In this document: piece after piece, positions 16,487 through 25,295 of the stretch
Position numbering within the stretch: position 1 is the first letter of the stretch
Layout: each line of letters starts with the position of its first letter
DNA from: CAWKDC01 sp964383495
GTDB lineage: Bacteria > Pseudomonadota > Gammaproteobacteria > JABCZS01
DNA: 64,000 nucleotides
Assembly: GCA_964383495.1 (NCBI GenBank)
Contig: CAYLHG010000003.1
Coordinates: 62,001-126,000 of the forward strand
Direction of reading: 5' to 3'
Made by a program: the position numbers and the translations under genes
Notes under the pieces: generated by a model
The model's database searches: none
The model's input: the letters and a program-made list of their open reading frames with translations, nothing else
Told to the model about the DNA's origin: nothing

Positions 16487-17566
16487 TTATGGAATGGGGC
16501 ACCCTGCCCGTTTCCCTTGAAACAACGATACCTCTTTCATAAGCTGCTCAAAATGAGAAGAGGTATCTTTGATGCAAATGAAATTAAGATCTTGTTGTTC
16601 CGATAGCAGGCCACTTAACCCCGACAGGCTTCTAGTAAATGAGTTTACTTGGTCTTGGGGGATACACAAATCTTTTAAAGATGAAAACAGCGCAGTTTGC
16701 TCATCTTTAGGAAGCACCACAAATAATAAATCCTCGTGCATAAAAACTTTATTCACATGAAAATCTTTTACATTTAGCATTTCTTTTAATGTGTGTTCAA
16801 TCAGCAAAGAAGAAGGCGTACGATACGAACCACCCACTTTATGAGTGCTTCCTTCGCTGCTTATCTTAAATGCAACAACCTCATTCGACAGCTCCTTACA
16901 ATTGAACTGATGGAAATTAGGAGTCATGCGACCATGCGGTGAAATAAAACCTGCAGTGTGACAAAGATCGCCTAATTTTTCTATAACCTTAATTCGATTA
17001 TCTCCAGAAATCTTAATGCCTAACGTTAACACAGGCGTCTCTGTCCCTGCACCAGATATATCCGGCGCAAAAGAAAATGAACATCCACTATCCTTTAGAA
17101 CAGTTGCACAATACTCTCGTAATGTTAGCAGCATGAGGTTAGTTTCAAAAAACAGATCATCAAACCTTGCCGAGTCAAAGTGCCTTTTAATGGCTTCAGC
17201 GCTCACCAACATTTCTGCTGCATTTCGCGCAACGGTTGTTGAGGCGCTGGGGACAGGCGCATGCAGCTCACTCATTTTACAACTGCTAAACAACACTTGA
17301 GCCAAATCATGCCCCAAGAAGTATGGCTCATTACCGGCGCTCCCTACCTTTTGCAAGAAGGTTGCATGAAGCTCTGACAAGCCTCCCCGGTAAACCTCGG
17401 GTAGAAAAGGCTCCGACGTAGAAGGCCACTGAATTTGGACCATACAATGGTCTTTTTGTTCGTTTTCGATAATCAAGACCTTGACGGAATTTTTTAATGA
17501 TTTAACTTGATTAATCTTATGAATAAACTCATTGATTTCTTTCTTTAGCTCTATCAACGTTGGCAT
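16487..17566 (-). CDS. Hypothetical protein beside oriC
   Basis: A 359-residue protein of unknown family. The start at 17566 (MPTLIELKKEINEF) is chosen for its strong upstream GGGGGGT; an upstream in-frame start would add 45 residues of low quality. No signal peptide, membrane helix or ATPase motif is seen. The N-terminal 35 residues look like a charged helix, possibly a coiled coil. Later parts are mixed alpha/beta with scattered cysteines, including CKELSNEV and FICIKDTSS. It converges on brnQ (29-base gap), and its 5' end borders the first DnaA box. I cannot assign a function; a cytoplasmic effector or a lineage-specific protein are both possible. Confidence 0.75.
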   Translation of the reverse strand: MPTLIELKKEINEFIHKINQVKSLKNSVKVLIIENEQKDHCMVQIQWPSTSEPFLPEVYRGGLSELHATFLQKVGSAGNEPYFLGHDLAQVLFSSCKMSELHAPVPSASTTVARNAAEMLVSAEAIKRHFDSARFDDLFFETNLMLLTLREYCATVLKDSGCSFSFAPDISGAGTETPVLTLGIKISGDNRIKVIEKLGDLCHTAGFISPHGRMTPNFHQFNCKELSNEVVAFKISSEGSTHKVGGSYRTPSSLLIEHTLKEMLNVKDFHVNKVFMHEDLLFVVLPKDEQTALFSSLKDLCIPQDQVNSFTRSLSGLSGLLSEQQDLNFICIKDTSSHFEQLMKEVSLFQGKRAGCPIP

Positions 17567-18313
17567 ATTACCCCCCTGAAAACAAACTAACCAATCTTTT
17601 GTGCATATTATCACAGCCCAGCTATAGCTTATTAAGCTTTTGAATAACTTAGCAAGTTGTTGTAAAGTACCCTGTGTGGGCTGTGGATAACAACAGGTCA
17701 CGCCTTGTTTATATCGAGATAAGTAGAGTTATCCACATCTTACCCCAATTAGCCCCCAAAAGAGTGATCGGTTTCTCCACAATTAAAACCGTTTTAATCT
17801 GTTGAAACATAACAAAAAAATAAACTTATCCACACAATATGCGATCCCTTATAGTAATAATATTTCTTTATATACATATATAATATTATTGTAAATGAGC
17901 GCATACAACCCTTTTAGAACCCGAAGACATTGTCTAGCAAAAAATGGTCAGTCGAAAAATGAACGCAGTATTTGTGTAGACAATCCATGGAACAAAATTG
18001 TTAAGTAACGAGTTATTAGATGTGCATAACCCGCCCATATTTTCCTGCCCAAGAAAACACCCACACTTATCCACAAATGCCGATATGGCTACACCCCCTA
18101 TTACCCACATCAAAGCATCGGCCTCAACTAATTAATATTAAAAGCATTAAATGGCTTATCCACAGAAAATGCGAAAGCTTATAAATATCATAAAGTTCTT
18201 CATATAAAATACTTAAATATATTAATCCCTGTGAAAAATCCTCAAAAAAGGCTAGCAAATCAGGAAAAGATTCGTTAGAATGAGCACCTCAAGTTTTTAA
18301 ACAGGTGTTACTC
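17567..18313. other. oriC: Replication origin (oriC) region
   Basis: A 747-base gene-free AT-rich region. Five perfect DnaA boxes (TTATCCACA) are present: 17682-17690 (minus), 17729-17737, 17826-17834, 18067-18075 and 18156-18164 (all plus). Two very AT-rich stretches, 17855-17895 and 18179-18232, are candidate unwinding elements; both follow DnaA boxes. It lies directly upstream of rpmH, the usual gammaproteobacterial position, and genes on both sides mostly point away from it, as expected for leading-strand bias. The rpmH promoter must also lie here (TAGAAT near 18276 is a candidate -10). Confidence 0.88.
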
Positions 18314-18463
18314 ATGAAAAGAACCTACCAACCTAAAAAGAAAAGACGGGCGAAAACCCATGGCTTTCGTGCACGCATGAAAACCAAAGGCGGCCGCAAG
18401 GTAATAGCTGCTCGCCGTGCTAAAGGACGTCATCGTTTGGCGCCCACCGCTTCTCGCGCGTAA
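18314..18463 (+). CDS. rpmH: 50S ribosomal protein L34
   Basis: A 49-residue highly basic protein starting MKRTYQPKKKRR with HGFRARM and GRKVIAARRAKGRHRL, the invariant L34 pattern; this family member is on the long side. It is a structural part of the large ribosomal subunit. It is the first gene of the rightward rpmH-rnpA-yidD-yidC operon and marks the right edge of oriC. Confidence 0.98.
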   Translation: MKRTYQPKKKRRAKTHGFRARMKTKGGRKVIAARRAKGRHRLAPTASRA

Positions 18464-18481
18464 CTTTAAGACGTTACCTTG

Positions 18482-18829
18482 ATGTTTCAGAAGGAAAGCC
18501 GGCTTCTTACGTCCGGCGACTTCAGCTTCGTTTTCAAGAAACCATTGAAAGTAACGGGGCAGTCATTCGATTTGTATGTCAGGGCGAATAATCTGCCTCG
18601 AGCGCGCTTAGGGCTTGCTGTTCCCAAAAAAGCAATTAAACACGCCGTTATGCGTAACCGCGTAAAGCGAGTATTGCGCGAATACTTTCGTGCACATCAG
18701 CAGCAATTAGAAGGGTTTGATGTAGTCGTGGTGGTAAAAAAGCCTATGGGCTTAGCGCCTTATACGGAACAGGCGCAAATTGTAGCAAGCCATTGGGAAC
18801 AAATGCTGAAGCGTTTGGGAGCAAGGTAA
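18482..18829 (+). CDS. rnpA: Ribonuclease P protein component
   Basis: A 115-residue RnpA, the protein subunit that helps the RNase P RNA cut 5' leaders from pre-tRNA. The conserved RNR box is present as VMRNRVKRVLREYFR, with ARLGLAVPKKAIKHA before it and FDVVVVVKK after. It starts 18 bases after rpmH; the ATG at 18482 matches the family start (MFQKESRLLTSGDF), so the overlapping TTG is not used. Only one base separates its stop from yidD. Confidence 0.96.
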   Translation: MFQKESRLLTSGDFSFVFKKPLKVTGQSFDLYVRANNLPRARLGLAVPKKAIKHAVMRNRVKRVLREYFRAHQQQLEGFDVVVVVKKPMGLAPYTEQAQIVASHWEQMLKRLGAR

Positions 18830-18830
18830 G

Positions 18831-19082
18831 ATGAGGATAATTCATCTGGCGTTTCAACAAATATTTTTAAGCTTCATTGCGATTTATCGCTATTGTATCA
18901 GCCCCCTTTTGGGGTATCATTGTCGGTTCACACCCAGCTGCTCTGAGTATGCGGCAGAGGCAGTTCGTACGCACGGGTTACTTCGTGGGGTGATGTGGAG
19001 TATTTGGAGGGTTGTGCGTTGTCATCCTTGGGGTGGCCATGGGCATGATCCAGTTCCCTTAGACGCTAACAGAAGAAGATGA
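18831..19082 (+). CDS. yidD: Membrane protein insertion efficiency factor YidD
   Basis: An 83-residue YidD with the family signature: YRYCISPLLGYHCRFTPSCS near the start, then EAVRTHGLLRG and RCHPWGGHGHDPVP. The three conserved cysteines are present. It is a small peripheral membrane protein thought to assist YidC-dependent membrane insertion, and it lies between rnpA and yidC as in most bacteria. Confidence 0.96.
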   Translation: MRIIHLAFQQIFLSFIAIYRYCISPLLGYHCRFTPSCSEYAAEAVRTHGLLRGVMWSIWRVVRCHPWGGHGHDPVPLDANRRR

Positions 19083-19085
19083 CGT

Positions 19086-20735
19086 ATGGATTTTCAACGT
19101 AGTTTTTTAATTGCTGGTATGGTTCTCACTGCTTTCTTATTGTGGACAAATTGGCAAGAAGAACATCCACCAGAAGTAAAACCCGCTATAGTGGCAAGTG
19201 CTGTTGTTGATGCAGCAAATCCGTCGGCCGCTACAGGAGATGTTCCACCTGTTTCTTTATCAACGCCGGCTACTTCTTCTGGTGACACGCCACTTAACCC
19301 TGCTTCGAGTATTTCAAATGATGTTATTCATTTGAAAACAGATGTGCTGGATATGATGATTGATAAGCGCGGTGGCAATATTGTCAACGCAAAATTATTG
19401 CAATATCTCAAGACGCAAGAAAAAAACAGTCCCCCTGTTGAGATTTTGAATTCGATACCAGAGACATTGTACATTGCTCAAAGCGGTCTTGCGGGCCCCA
19501 TGGGACCAGACAGTGCACAAAATGGCCAGGCGATGTTTAACAGTGAATCAAACGAATATTTACTTGAAGAGGGTGAAAATGTATTAGTTGTTCCATTGCA
19601 ATGGGAACACAACGGCGTCAAAGTGACCAAAAACTTTCGATTTGAGCGTGGAAGTTATGTAGTCGATATTGATTACGTGATTGATAACGGTGGTTCCATG
19701 CCATGGGTGGGACAATTTTATGGACAAATCAAACGTGCGGAACTAGCGCAGCCTTCTTCGGGGTTTTTGGGCTTTTCAACCTATAGTGGCGCGGCTGTTT
19801 CAACTCCTGAAAAGCATTATCAGAAAGTTACTTATAAAGATATGTCGAAAGAAACATTAAGTGTTGCCACCGACAGCGGTTGGATTGCGATGCAACAACA
19901 TTATTTTTTAACAGCATTCATTCCTCATCCCGACCAGCAATATCAATTCAAAACATTTTTACCTGCAAATAATGTTTATCGCATTGCCATGTTGGGGCCA
20001 ACATTGAGTGTACTGCCTGGGCAAAAGTTAGAAACAGGGGCGCAATTATTTGTGGGGCCTGAAGATACGTCATTATTAAAAACTATTGCACCTTATTTAG
20101 AGCTCACCATTGATTACGGTTGGTTTTGGATCATTTCTCAAGGATTGTTTTGGGTGATGGATCAATTTTTCAAAATATTCGGTAACTGGGGCGTTGCTAT
20201 TATCCTGACAACCGTTTTAGTGAAATTATTATTCTACAAATTATCAGAGAAAAGTTATCTTTCGATGGCTAACATGCGTAAAATTCAGCCAAAGATGGAA
20301 AGGCTAAAAGAGAAGCACGGTGATGACAAACAGAAAATGAGCCAAGCCATTATGGAACTTTACAAAACGGAAAAAATTAATCCATTGGGTGGTTGCTTGC
20401 CTATTTTGGTGCAAATTCCTGTTTTCATTGCTTTGTATTGGGTATTGATTGAAAGTGTTGAATTGCGCCATGCGCCATTCATGTTGTGGATTCAAGATTT
20501 ATCGGCAAAAGATCCGTATTATGTATTGCCGCTTATTATGGGTGTATCAATGTTTGTGCAGCAAAAGCTGTCTCCACCTCCGGCCGATCCTACTCAAGCA
20601 AAAGTGTTAATGTTAATGCCTATTTTCTTTACAGCCATTTTCTTAAGCTTCCCTGCCGGTCTGGTACTGTACTGGGTAGTCAACAACTTGCTATCGATTA
20701 CTCAGCAAGCATGGGTGATGAGGAAGGTGGGGTAA
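19086..20735 (+). CDS. yidC: Membrane protein insertase YidC
   Basis: A 549-residue insertase that places proteins such as Fo subunit c into the inner membrane, alone or with SecYEG. An N-terminal membrane anchor (FLIAGMVLTAFLLW) is followed by a Ser/Thr/Pro-rich linker and the large periplasmic domain typical of Gram-negatives. The C-terminal five-helix core runs from about residue 350, with the cytoplasmic hairpin MANMRKIQPKMERLKEKHGD and the stretch INPLGGCLPILVQIPVFIAL. Length matches E. coli YidC. It starts 3 bases after yidD. Confidence 0.97.
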   Translation: MDFQRSFLIAGMVLTAFLLWTNWQEEHPPEVKPAIVASAVVDAANPSAATGDVPPVSLSTPATSSGDTPLNPASSISNDVIHLKTDVLDMMIDKRGGNIVNAKLLQYLKTQEKNSPPVEILNSIPETLYIAQSGLAGPMGPDSAQNGQAMFNSESNEYLLEEGENVLVVPLQWEHNGVKVTKNFRFERGSYVVDIDYVIDNGGSMPWVGQFYGQIKRAELAQPSSGFLGFSTYSGAAVSTPEKHYQKVTYKDMSKETLSVATDSGWIAMQQHYFLTAFIPHPDQQYQFKTFLPANNVYRIAMLGPTLSVLPGQKLETGAQLFVGPEDTSLLKTIAPYLELTIDYGWFWIISQGLFWVMDQFFKIFGNWGVAIILTTVLVKLLFYKLSEKSYLSMANMRKIQPKMERLKEKHGDDKQKMSQAIMELYKTEKINPLGGCLPILVQIPVFIALYWVLIESVELRHAPFMLWIQDLSAKDPYYVLPLIMGVSMFVQQKLSPPPADPTQAKVLMLMPIFFTAIFLSFPAGLVLYWVVNNLLSITQQAWVMRKVG

Positions 20736-20777
20736 GACTTTAATTAGCCCCCCTACTTGTGTCATAATGCCTCCCTT

Positions 20778-22097
20778 ATGAAAACTTCATTAAGCACCAC
20801 TATTGCGGCCATTGCCACGCCACCAGGTCTTGGTGGCATCGGGATTGTGCGCGTTTCTGGCCCATTAGCAAGTGAAATTGCGGTGGGGATGCTGGGTTGC
20901 GTTCCTAAACCCCGCAAAGCTCATTTGGGGGCGTTTAGGGACGATAAAGGTGATGCGATTGATGAAGGGTTGGCTCTTTATTTTCCCGCGCCTCATTCTT
21001 TTACGGGAGAGGATGTCTTGGAGCTTCAAGGGCACGGCGGGCAGGCGGTACTGCAGTCATTGCTCAAACGAGTGTACACACTGGGTGCGCAGCCCTCCAA
21101 GCCGGGGGAGTTCACTGAGCGGGCTTTTTTGAATGATAAGCTTGATTTAAATCAAGCAGAAGCGGTATGTGATTTGATTCATGCCACCACCGAGCAGGCT
21201 GCCCGCGCGGCCACGCGCAGTTTGTCAGGCGTTTTTTCAAAGCAAATAGAGAAGTTACATGCTGCCTTGGTGGATTTGCGTGTGTTTGTAGAAGCAACCA
21301 TTGATTTTCCAGATGAAGACATTGAGTTCTTGCAGTCTGAGCACATGTTGGAAAAATTAAAAATGTTATTGGCGCAAATTATGCAGCTCAAGCACAATAG
21401 TGAAAAAGGTTTGATTTTGTCTCGAGGGTTAACTGCTGTGATTGCGGGAAAACCTAATGCCGGAAAATCCAGTCTATTAAATTTATTAGCAGGGGATGAA
21501 TTAGCCATTGTCACAGATATTCCCGGTACCACGCGTGATCTAATTCAAACGAAAATTGCGATGGATGGTATTCCGCTTTACATTATTGATACAGCCGGGT
21601 TAAGAGAAACAAATGATGTGGTAGAGCAGATAGGTGTTGAAAAAGCATTGTCAGCGATGAAGACAGCAGATTTGATTTTATATGTAATAGATGCAACACA
21701 AGTAGATAGTATTAACAATGGTATTGATCCTGAAAAATGCATTTATTTATACAATAAAAAAGATTTAGCACCCGATGTTGAAGTTCCTGAAAATGCGATA
21801 TTGATATCTGCGAAAACAGGGGAAGGATTAGAAATGTTATACACTGCTATCAAACAAAAATTTGCGTTATCAGCAATAGGAGATGATGTTTGCAGTGCAA
21901 GAGAACGTCACGTTGAGGCAATAAGGAAAGCATCAATATCTTTAAGAAATGGTTTAGAACAATTAGAATGCTCAGCCATTGAGTTATTAGCGCAAGAATT
22001 GCGAGAAGCGCATGATGCTCTTGGATCTATTTTAGGGAAAATGACATCTGATGATTTATTGGGTAAAATATTTGGTTCTTTTTGTATTGGTAAATAG
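20778..22097 (+). CDS. mnmE: tRNA modification GTPase MnmE
   Basis: A 439-residue GTPase that with MnmG adds aminomethyl or carboxymethylaminomethyl groups to wobble uridine 34 of certain tRNAs. The N-terminal folate-binding domain has TIAAIATPPGLGGIGIVRVSG. The G domain, inserted in the helical domain, has G1 GKPNAGKSS, G3 DTAGLRE and G4 NKKD. The C terminus FCIGK supplies the catalytic cysteine. The ATG at 20778 begins the conserved domain; no strong ribosome-binding site is seen. mnmG follows after 2 bases, so the two partners are co-produced. Confidence 0.97.
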   Translation: MKTSLSTTIAAIATPPGLGGIGIVRVSGPLASEIAVGMLGCVPKPRKAHLGAFRDDKGDAIDEGLALYFPAPHSFTGEDVLELQGHGGQAVLQSLLKRVYTLGAQPSKPGEFTERAFLNDKLDLNQAEAVCDLIHATTEQAARAATRSLSGVFSKQIEKLHAALVDLRVFVEATIDFPDEDIEFLQSEHMLEKLKMLLAQIMQLKHNSEKGLILSRGLTAVIAGKPNAGKSSLLNLLAGDELAIVTDIPGTTRDLIQTKIAMDGIPLYIIDTAGLRETNDVVEQIGVEKALSAMKTADLILYVIDATQVDSINNGIDPEKCIYLYNKKDLAPDVEVPENAILISAKTGEGLEMLYTAIKQKFALSAIGDDVCSARERHVEAIRKASISLRNGLEQLECSAIELLAQELREAHDALGSILGKMTSDDLLGKIFGSFCIGK

Positions 22098-22099
22098 TA

Positions 22100-23989
22100 A
22101 TGAATGATGTGATGTTTGATGTAATTGTTGTTGGGGGTGGGCATGCTGGCACAGAGGCGGCGCATGCCTGTGCGCGCATGGGCGCAAAAATATTGTTGGT
22201 AACGCACAACGTAGAAACAATAGGGCAAATGTCTTGCAACCCAGCCATTGGTGGTATTGGAAAATCACACTTGGTTAAAGAAATTGATGCGATGGGTGGT
22301 GTAATGGCGCGGGCAACTGATCGTGCCGGTATTCATTTTCGCGTGTTGAATAGCAGCAAAGGTCCTGCAGTGAGAGCCACGCGCGCGCAAGCAGATCGCT
22401 TGTTGTATAAAAATGCCATTCAACAAATCATGTTTGCGGAAAAAAATATAACTATTTTTCAGCAAAGCATAGAAGATTTAATTGTTGAAAATGATACGGT
22501 GAAAGGTGTCGTCACGCAAACTGGTATTTGTTTTTATGCGGCATCGGTTGTGTTGACTGCAGGAACTTTTTTAGGTGGCGTGATTCACGTGGGCTTGAAG
22601 AATTTTCAAGGTGGGCGCGCAGGGGATCCTCCTGCAAATGGTTTATCAAAACGTTTACGCGCAATGCCTTTTCGCGTAGGCCGTTTAAAAACGGGTACAC
22701 CACCTCGCATCGATAAACGTAGTGTCAGATTGGATTTATTAGAAGAGCAACATGGCGATAATCCTTTACCTGTGATGTCGTTCATGGGTAGTGTTGATGA
22801 ACATCCTCAGCAAGTGCCGTGTCATATCACGCACACTAACGAAAAAACGCATGATATTATTCGTGAAAGTTTATCCCAGTCTCCGTTGTTTTCTGGTGAT
22901 ATCACAGGACGTGGTCCACGTTATTGTCCTTCGATTGAAGATAAAATCCATCGCTTTGCAGATAAAACATCGCATCAAGTATTTGTTGAGCCCGAAGGTT
23001 TAACCAGCAATGAGTTATACCCAAACGGTGTTTCAACCAGTTTACCTTATGAGGTGCAATTGCGTTACATTCAGTCGATGTATGGTTTTGAAAATGCACA
23101 TATCACGCGCCCGGGTTATGCAATTGAATATGATTTTATGGATCCGCGAGATTTAAAATTAAATTTCGAAACAAAATTTATCAACAACTTATTTTTTGCT
23201 GGCCAAATTAATGGCACAACAGGTTATGAAGAAGCTGCGGCGCAAGGCTTGTTCGCAGGAATTAATGCAGTATTGAAAGCGCGCGGAGAATCTCCTTTTG
23301 TGTTAAGTCGCGACGAAGCTTATTTGGGTGTGCTAGTAGATGATTTGATCACACAGGGTGCACCAGAACCTTATCGAATGTTCACTTCGCGTGCTGAGTA
23401 TCGATTGTTGTTGCGTGAAGATAATGCAGACTTGCGCTTAACGTCAAAAGCAAAAACGCTAAATTTGATTGATGATGAACGATTTAATCGTTTTGCGAAA
23501 AAATGCGAATCCATTGATGCTGAAATGTTACGCCTGAAAAAAACAATTATTCATCCGGGTACGCCAATTTCAAATATAGTGGAATCTTTATCAGGAACAC
23601 CGATGACACGAGAGTATTCGTTACATCATTTATTGTTGCGCCCTGAGGTGACATACGATGCATTAAAACGTGAATCTATGTTTGCTGATGATTTACCCTC
23701 CGATGATGTGGTGTTGCAAGTGGAAACGCAGTTAAAATATGCGGGATATATTGAACGTCAACAACAAGAAGTGGAAAAACAAAGAAGCCATGAAAAAACA
23801 CGATTACCTGCACCATTTGATTACAAAAATGTTAAAGGGTTATCAACAGAAGTGTGCGAAAAATTAAATCAACATCAGCCTGAAACGATTGGGTTGGCTT
23901 CTCGTATTCCGGGCATTACACCTGCTGCAGTGTCATTACTCTTAATCCATTTGAAAAAAATTAAGCAACCCGTCACTGAAATTAAGTAG
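22100..23989 (+). CDS. mnmG: tRNA uridine-5-carboxymethylaminomethyl(34) synthesis enzyme MnmG
   Basis: A 629-residue FAD-dependent partner of MnmE (also called GidA). The FAD-binding motif GGGHAGTEAAHA is at the N terminus. The family signatures CNPAIGGIGKSHLVKEIDA, GGRAGDPPANGLS and GQINGTTGYEEAAAQG are all present, and the C-terminal helical domain that contacts MnmE ends with IPGITPAAVSLLLIHLKK. Length is standard. Its last 8 bases overlap the end of a convergent DUF4143 ATPase gene, which is an insertion relative to the usual mnmG-rsmG neighbourhood. Confidence 0.97.
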   Translation: MNDVMFDVIVVGGGHAGTEAAHACARMGAKILLVTHNVETIGQMSCNPAIGGIGKSHLVKEIDAMGGVMARATDRAGIHFRVLNSSKGPAVRATRAQADRLLYKNAIQQIMFAEKNITIFQQSIEDLIVENDTVKGVVTQTGICFYAASVVLTAGTFLGGVIHVGLKNFQGGRAGDPPANGLSKRLRAMPFRVGRLKTGTPPRIDKRSVRLDLLEEQHGDNPLPVMSFMGSVDEHPQQVPCHITHTNEKTHDIIRESLSQSPLFSGDITGRGPRYCPSIEDKIHRFADKTSHQVFVEPEGLTSNELYPNGVSTSLPYEVQLRYIQSMYGFENAHITRPGYAIEYDFMDPRDLKLNFETKFINNLFFAGQINGTTGYEEAAAQGLFAGINAVLKARGESPFVLSRDEAYLGVLVDDLITQGAPEPYRMFTSRAEYRLLLREDNADLRLTSKAKTLNLIDDERFNRFAKKCESIDAEMLRLKKTIIHPGTPISNIVESLSGTPMTREYSLHHLLLRPEVTYDALKRESMFADDLPSDDVVLQVETQLKYAGYIERQQQEVEKQRSHEKTRLPAPFDYKNVKGLSTEVCEKLNQHQPETIGLASRIPGITPAAVSLLLIHLKKIKQPVTEIK

Positions 23990-25145
23990 TGAGCGGATGG
24001 TTTGGAACTAATCCTCGTAAAAATAGCTCGCAGGGTATGCATAATATTTTTCCTCGCCGCACTGTTTCTGTGCCGCGATAAAGTAAAATAGCAGTTGCCT
24101 CGGGGTAATCTGTTAAAAATGAATTTAATGCTTTTACATCGTCATTGAAAATTTCTTGTGAATTTTTCACTTCAATAGCCCAAAATCCTTGCGGTCCGTA
24201 TACAATAAAATCGACTTCTACTCCAGAACGGGTTCTCCAAAAATGGATGGCATGTTTTTCTGCAGAATAATCGCTCCATGCGCGTAAGTGCGCGACCACA
24301 AGACCTTCTAAACTTGCGCCATTTATTTCACTGGAACTGTCCAAGGGGCCTTTTGGGCGAAGAGTATGAAATACGCCACTGTCAAAAAGGTAAAATTTAG
24401 GGTGGGCGCTTAATTCTCGACGAGCACGTTTTGAAAATATAGGAACTTGATATGCCAACATGAGCTCTTCCAAAATTTCTATATAGTTTTCAACCGTTTT
24501 TCGTTTGATGGCGCATTCTCGCGCAATGTTCGCAACATTCAAAATAGTGGCATGTGAAAATGAAATAATCTCTAAAAAACGTGCAAAACTTTCAACGTTT
24601 CGTGTTAATCCTTCCATTTGTATTTCTTCATGTAGATATAAACTAACATATCCATGTAAAATATCTGTAGCATCGGGTTGATTGGTTACCAAAGGTAACA
24701 ACCCTTGTGTTAACGCCTTTTCTAAAGAAAATAAAGTTTCCAACTCACCGGCCATAAATGGATGCATTTCTCGCTTTAATGCACGGCCACCTAAAAGATC
24801 AGCACTTGCACGCTTTAATTTTCTGGCGCTTGAGCCTGTTAGAATAAATTGTCTCCCTTGTTTTTTTTCAATTTCTTGATGTACCACAGCCAACAAGCTG
24901 GGTGCTTTTTGTATTTCATCTATAATCACGGTTTTTTTATCTGGGTAATCCCAAATAAGATCGGTAAGCCTGTTGGGTTGAGCTAAGTAGCGTTGCAATA
25001 TAGCAGGAGAGAGAAGATCAAGGTAAAGTGCCTCGGGATAGTAAGTTTTCATCCATGTGGATTTGCCTGTTCCACGCGGTCCGAACAGAAAAAAACTCCG
25101 CTCTGGGGGCGAAAAAAACCTATTTATCAACAACATAGTACGCAT
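23982..25145 (-). CDS. AAA-family ATPase with DUF4143 (first of two)
   Basis: A 387-residue protein of the AAA_14/DUF4143 type. Walker A is GPRGTGKSTW near residue 23, Walker B is KTVIIDEIQK near residue 70, and the sensor segment is FILTGSSARKLK. The C-terminal DUF4143 part has SGVEVDFIVYGPQGFWAIEVKNS, which resembles a PD-(D/E)xK nuclease core. These proteins are widespread in bacteria with no settled function. It is convergent with mnmG and separates mnmG from rsmG. A perfect 10-base-arm inverted repeat lies just upstream. A second, diverged family member is at 61123-62283. ATG 25145 is used; ATG 25136 is possible. Confidence 0.85.
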   Translation of the reverse strand: MRTMLLINRFFSPPERSFFLFGPRGTGKSTWMKTYYPEALYLDLLSPAILQRYLAQPNRLTDLIWDYPDKKTVIIDEIQKAPSLLAVVHQEIEKKQGRQFILTGSSARKLKRASADLLGGRALKREMHPFMAGELETLFSLEKALTQGLLPLVTNQPDATDILHGYVSLYLHEEIQMEGLTRNVESFARFLEIISFSHATILNVANIARECAIKRKTVENYIEILEELMLAYQVPIFSKRARRELSAHPKFYLFDSGVFHTLRPKGPLDSSSEINGASLEGLVVAHLRAWSDYSAEKHAIHFWRTRSGVEVDFIVYGPQGFWAIEVKNSQEIFNDDVKALNSFLTDYPEATAILLYRGTETVRRGKILCIPCELFLRGLVPNHPLTT

Positions 25146-25183
25146 CCTCGCAAAGTGGCGCTGGAAGTGCCATTTTGAGTCTC

Positions 25184-25208
25184 ATTATGGCATTAGCGAT
25201 GCCATAAT
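25184..25208. promoter_or_regulatory. Perfect inverted repeat upstream of the DUF4143 ATPase gene
   Basis: ATTATGGCAT, five bases, then ATGCCATAAT: both 10-base arms match perfectly. On the minus strand one arm contains a -10-like CATAAT, with TTGCAT about 17 bases ahead. It could be a repressor site overlapping the promoter. A terminator is unlikely because no T-run follows. Confidence 0.5.
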
Positions 25209-25295
25209 GCAAGGTTTTGCGTTTAAGCAATCATTGGAAATTGAGCTCATTATGATGAAAAATAATCGAAGAGATGTTGTATGTGCCTGTTTCTC

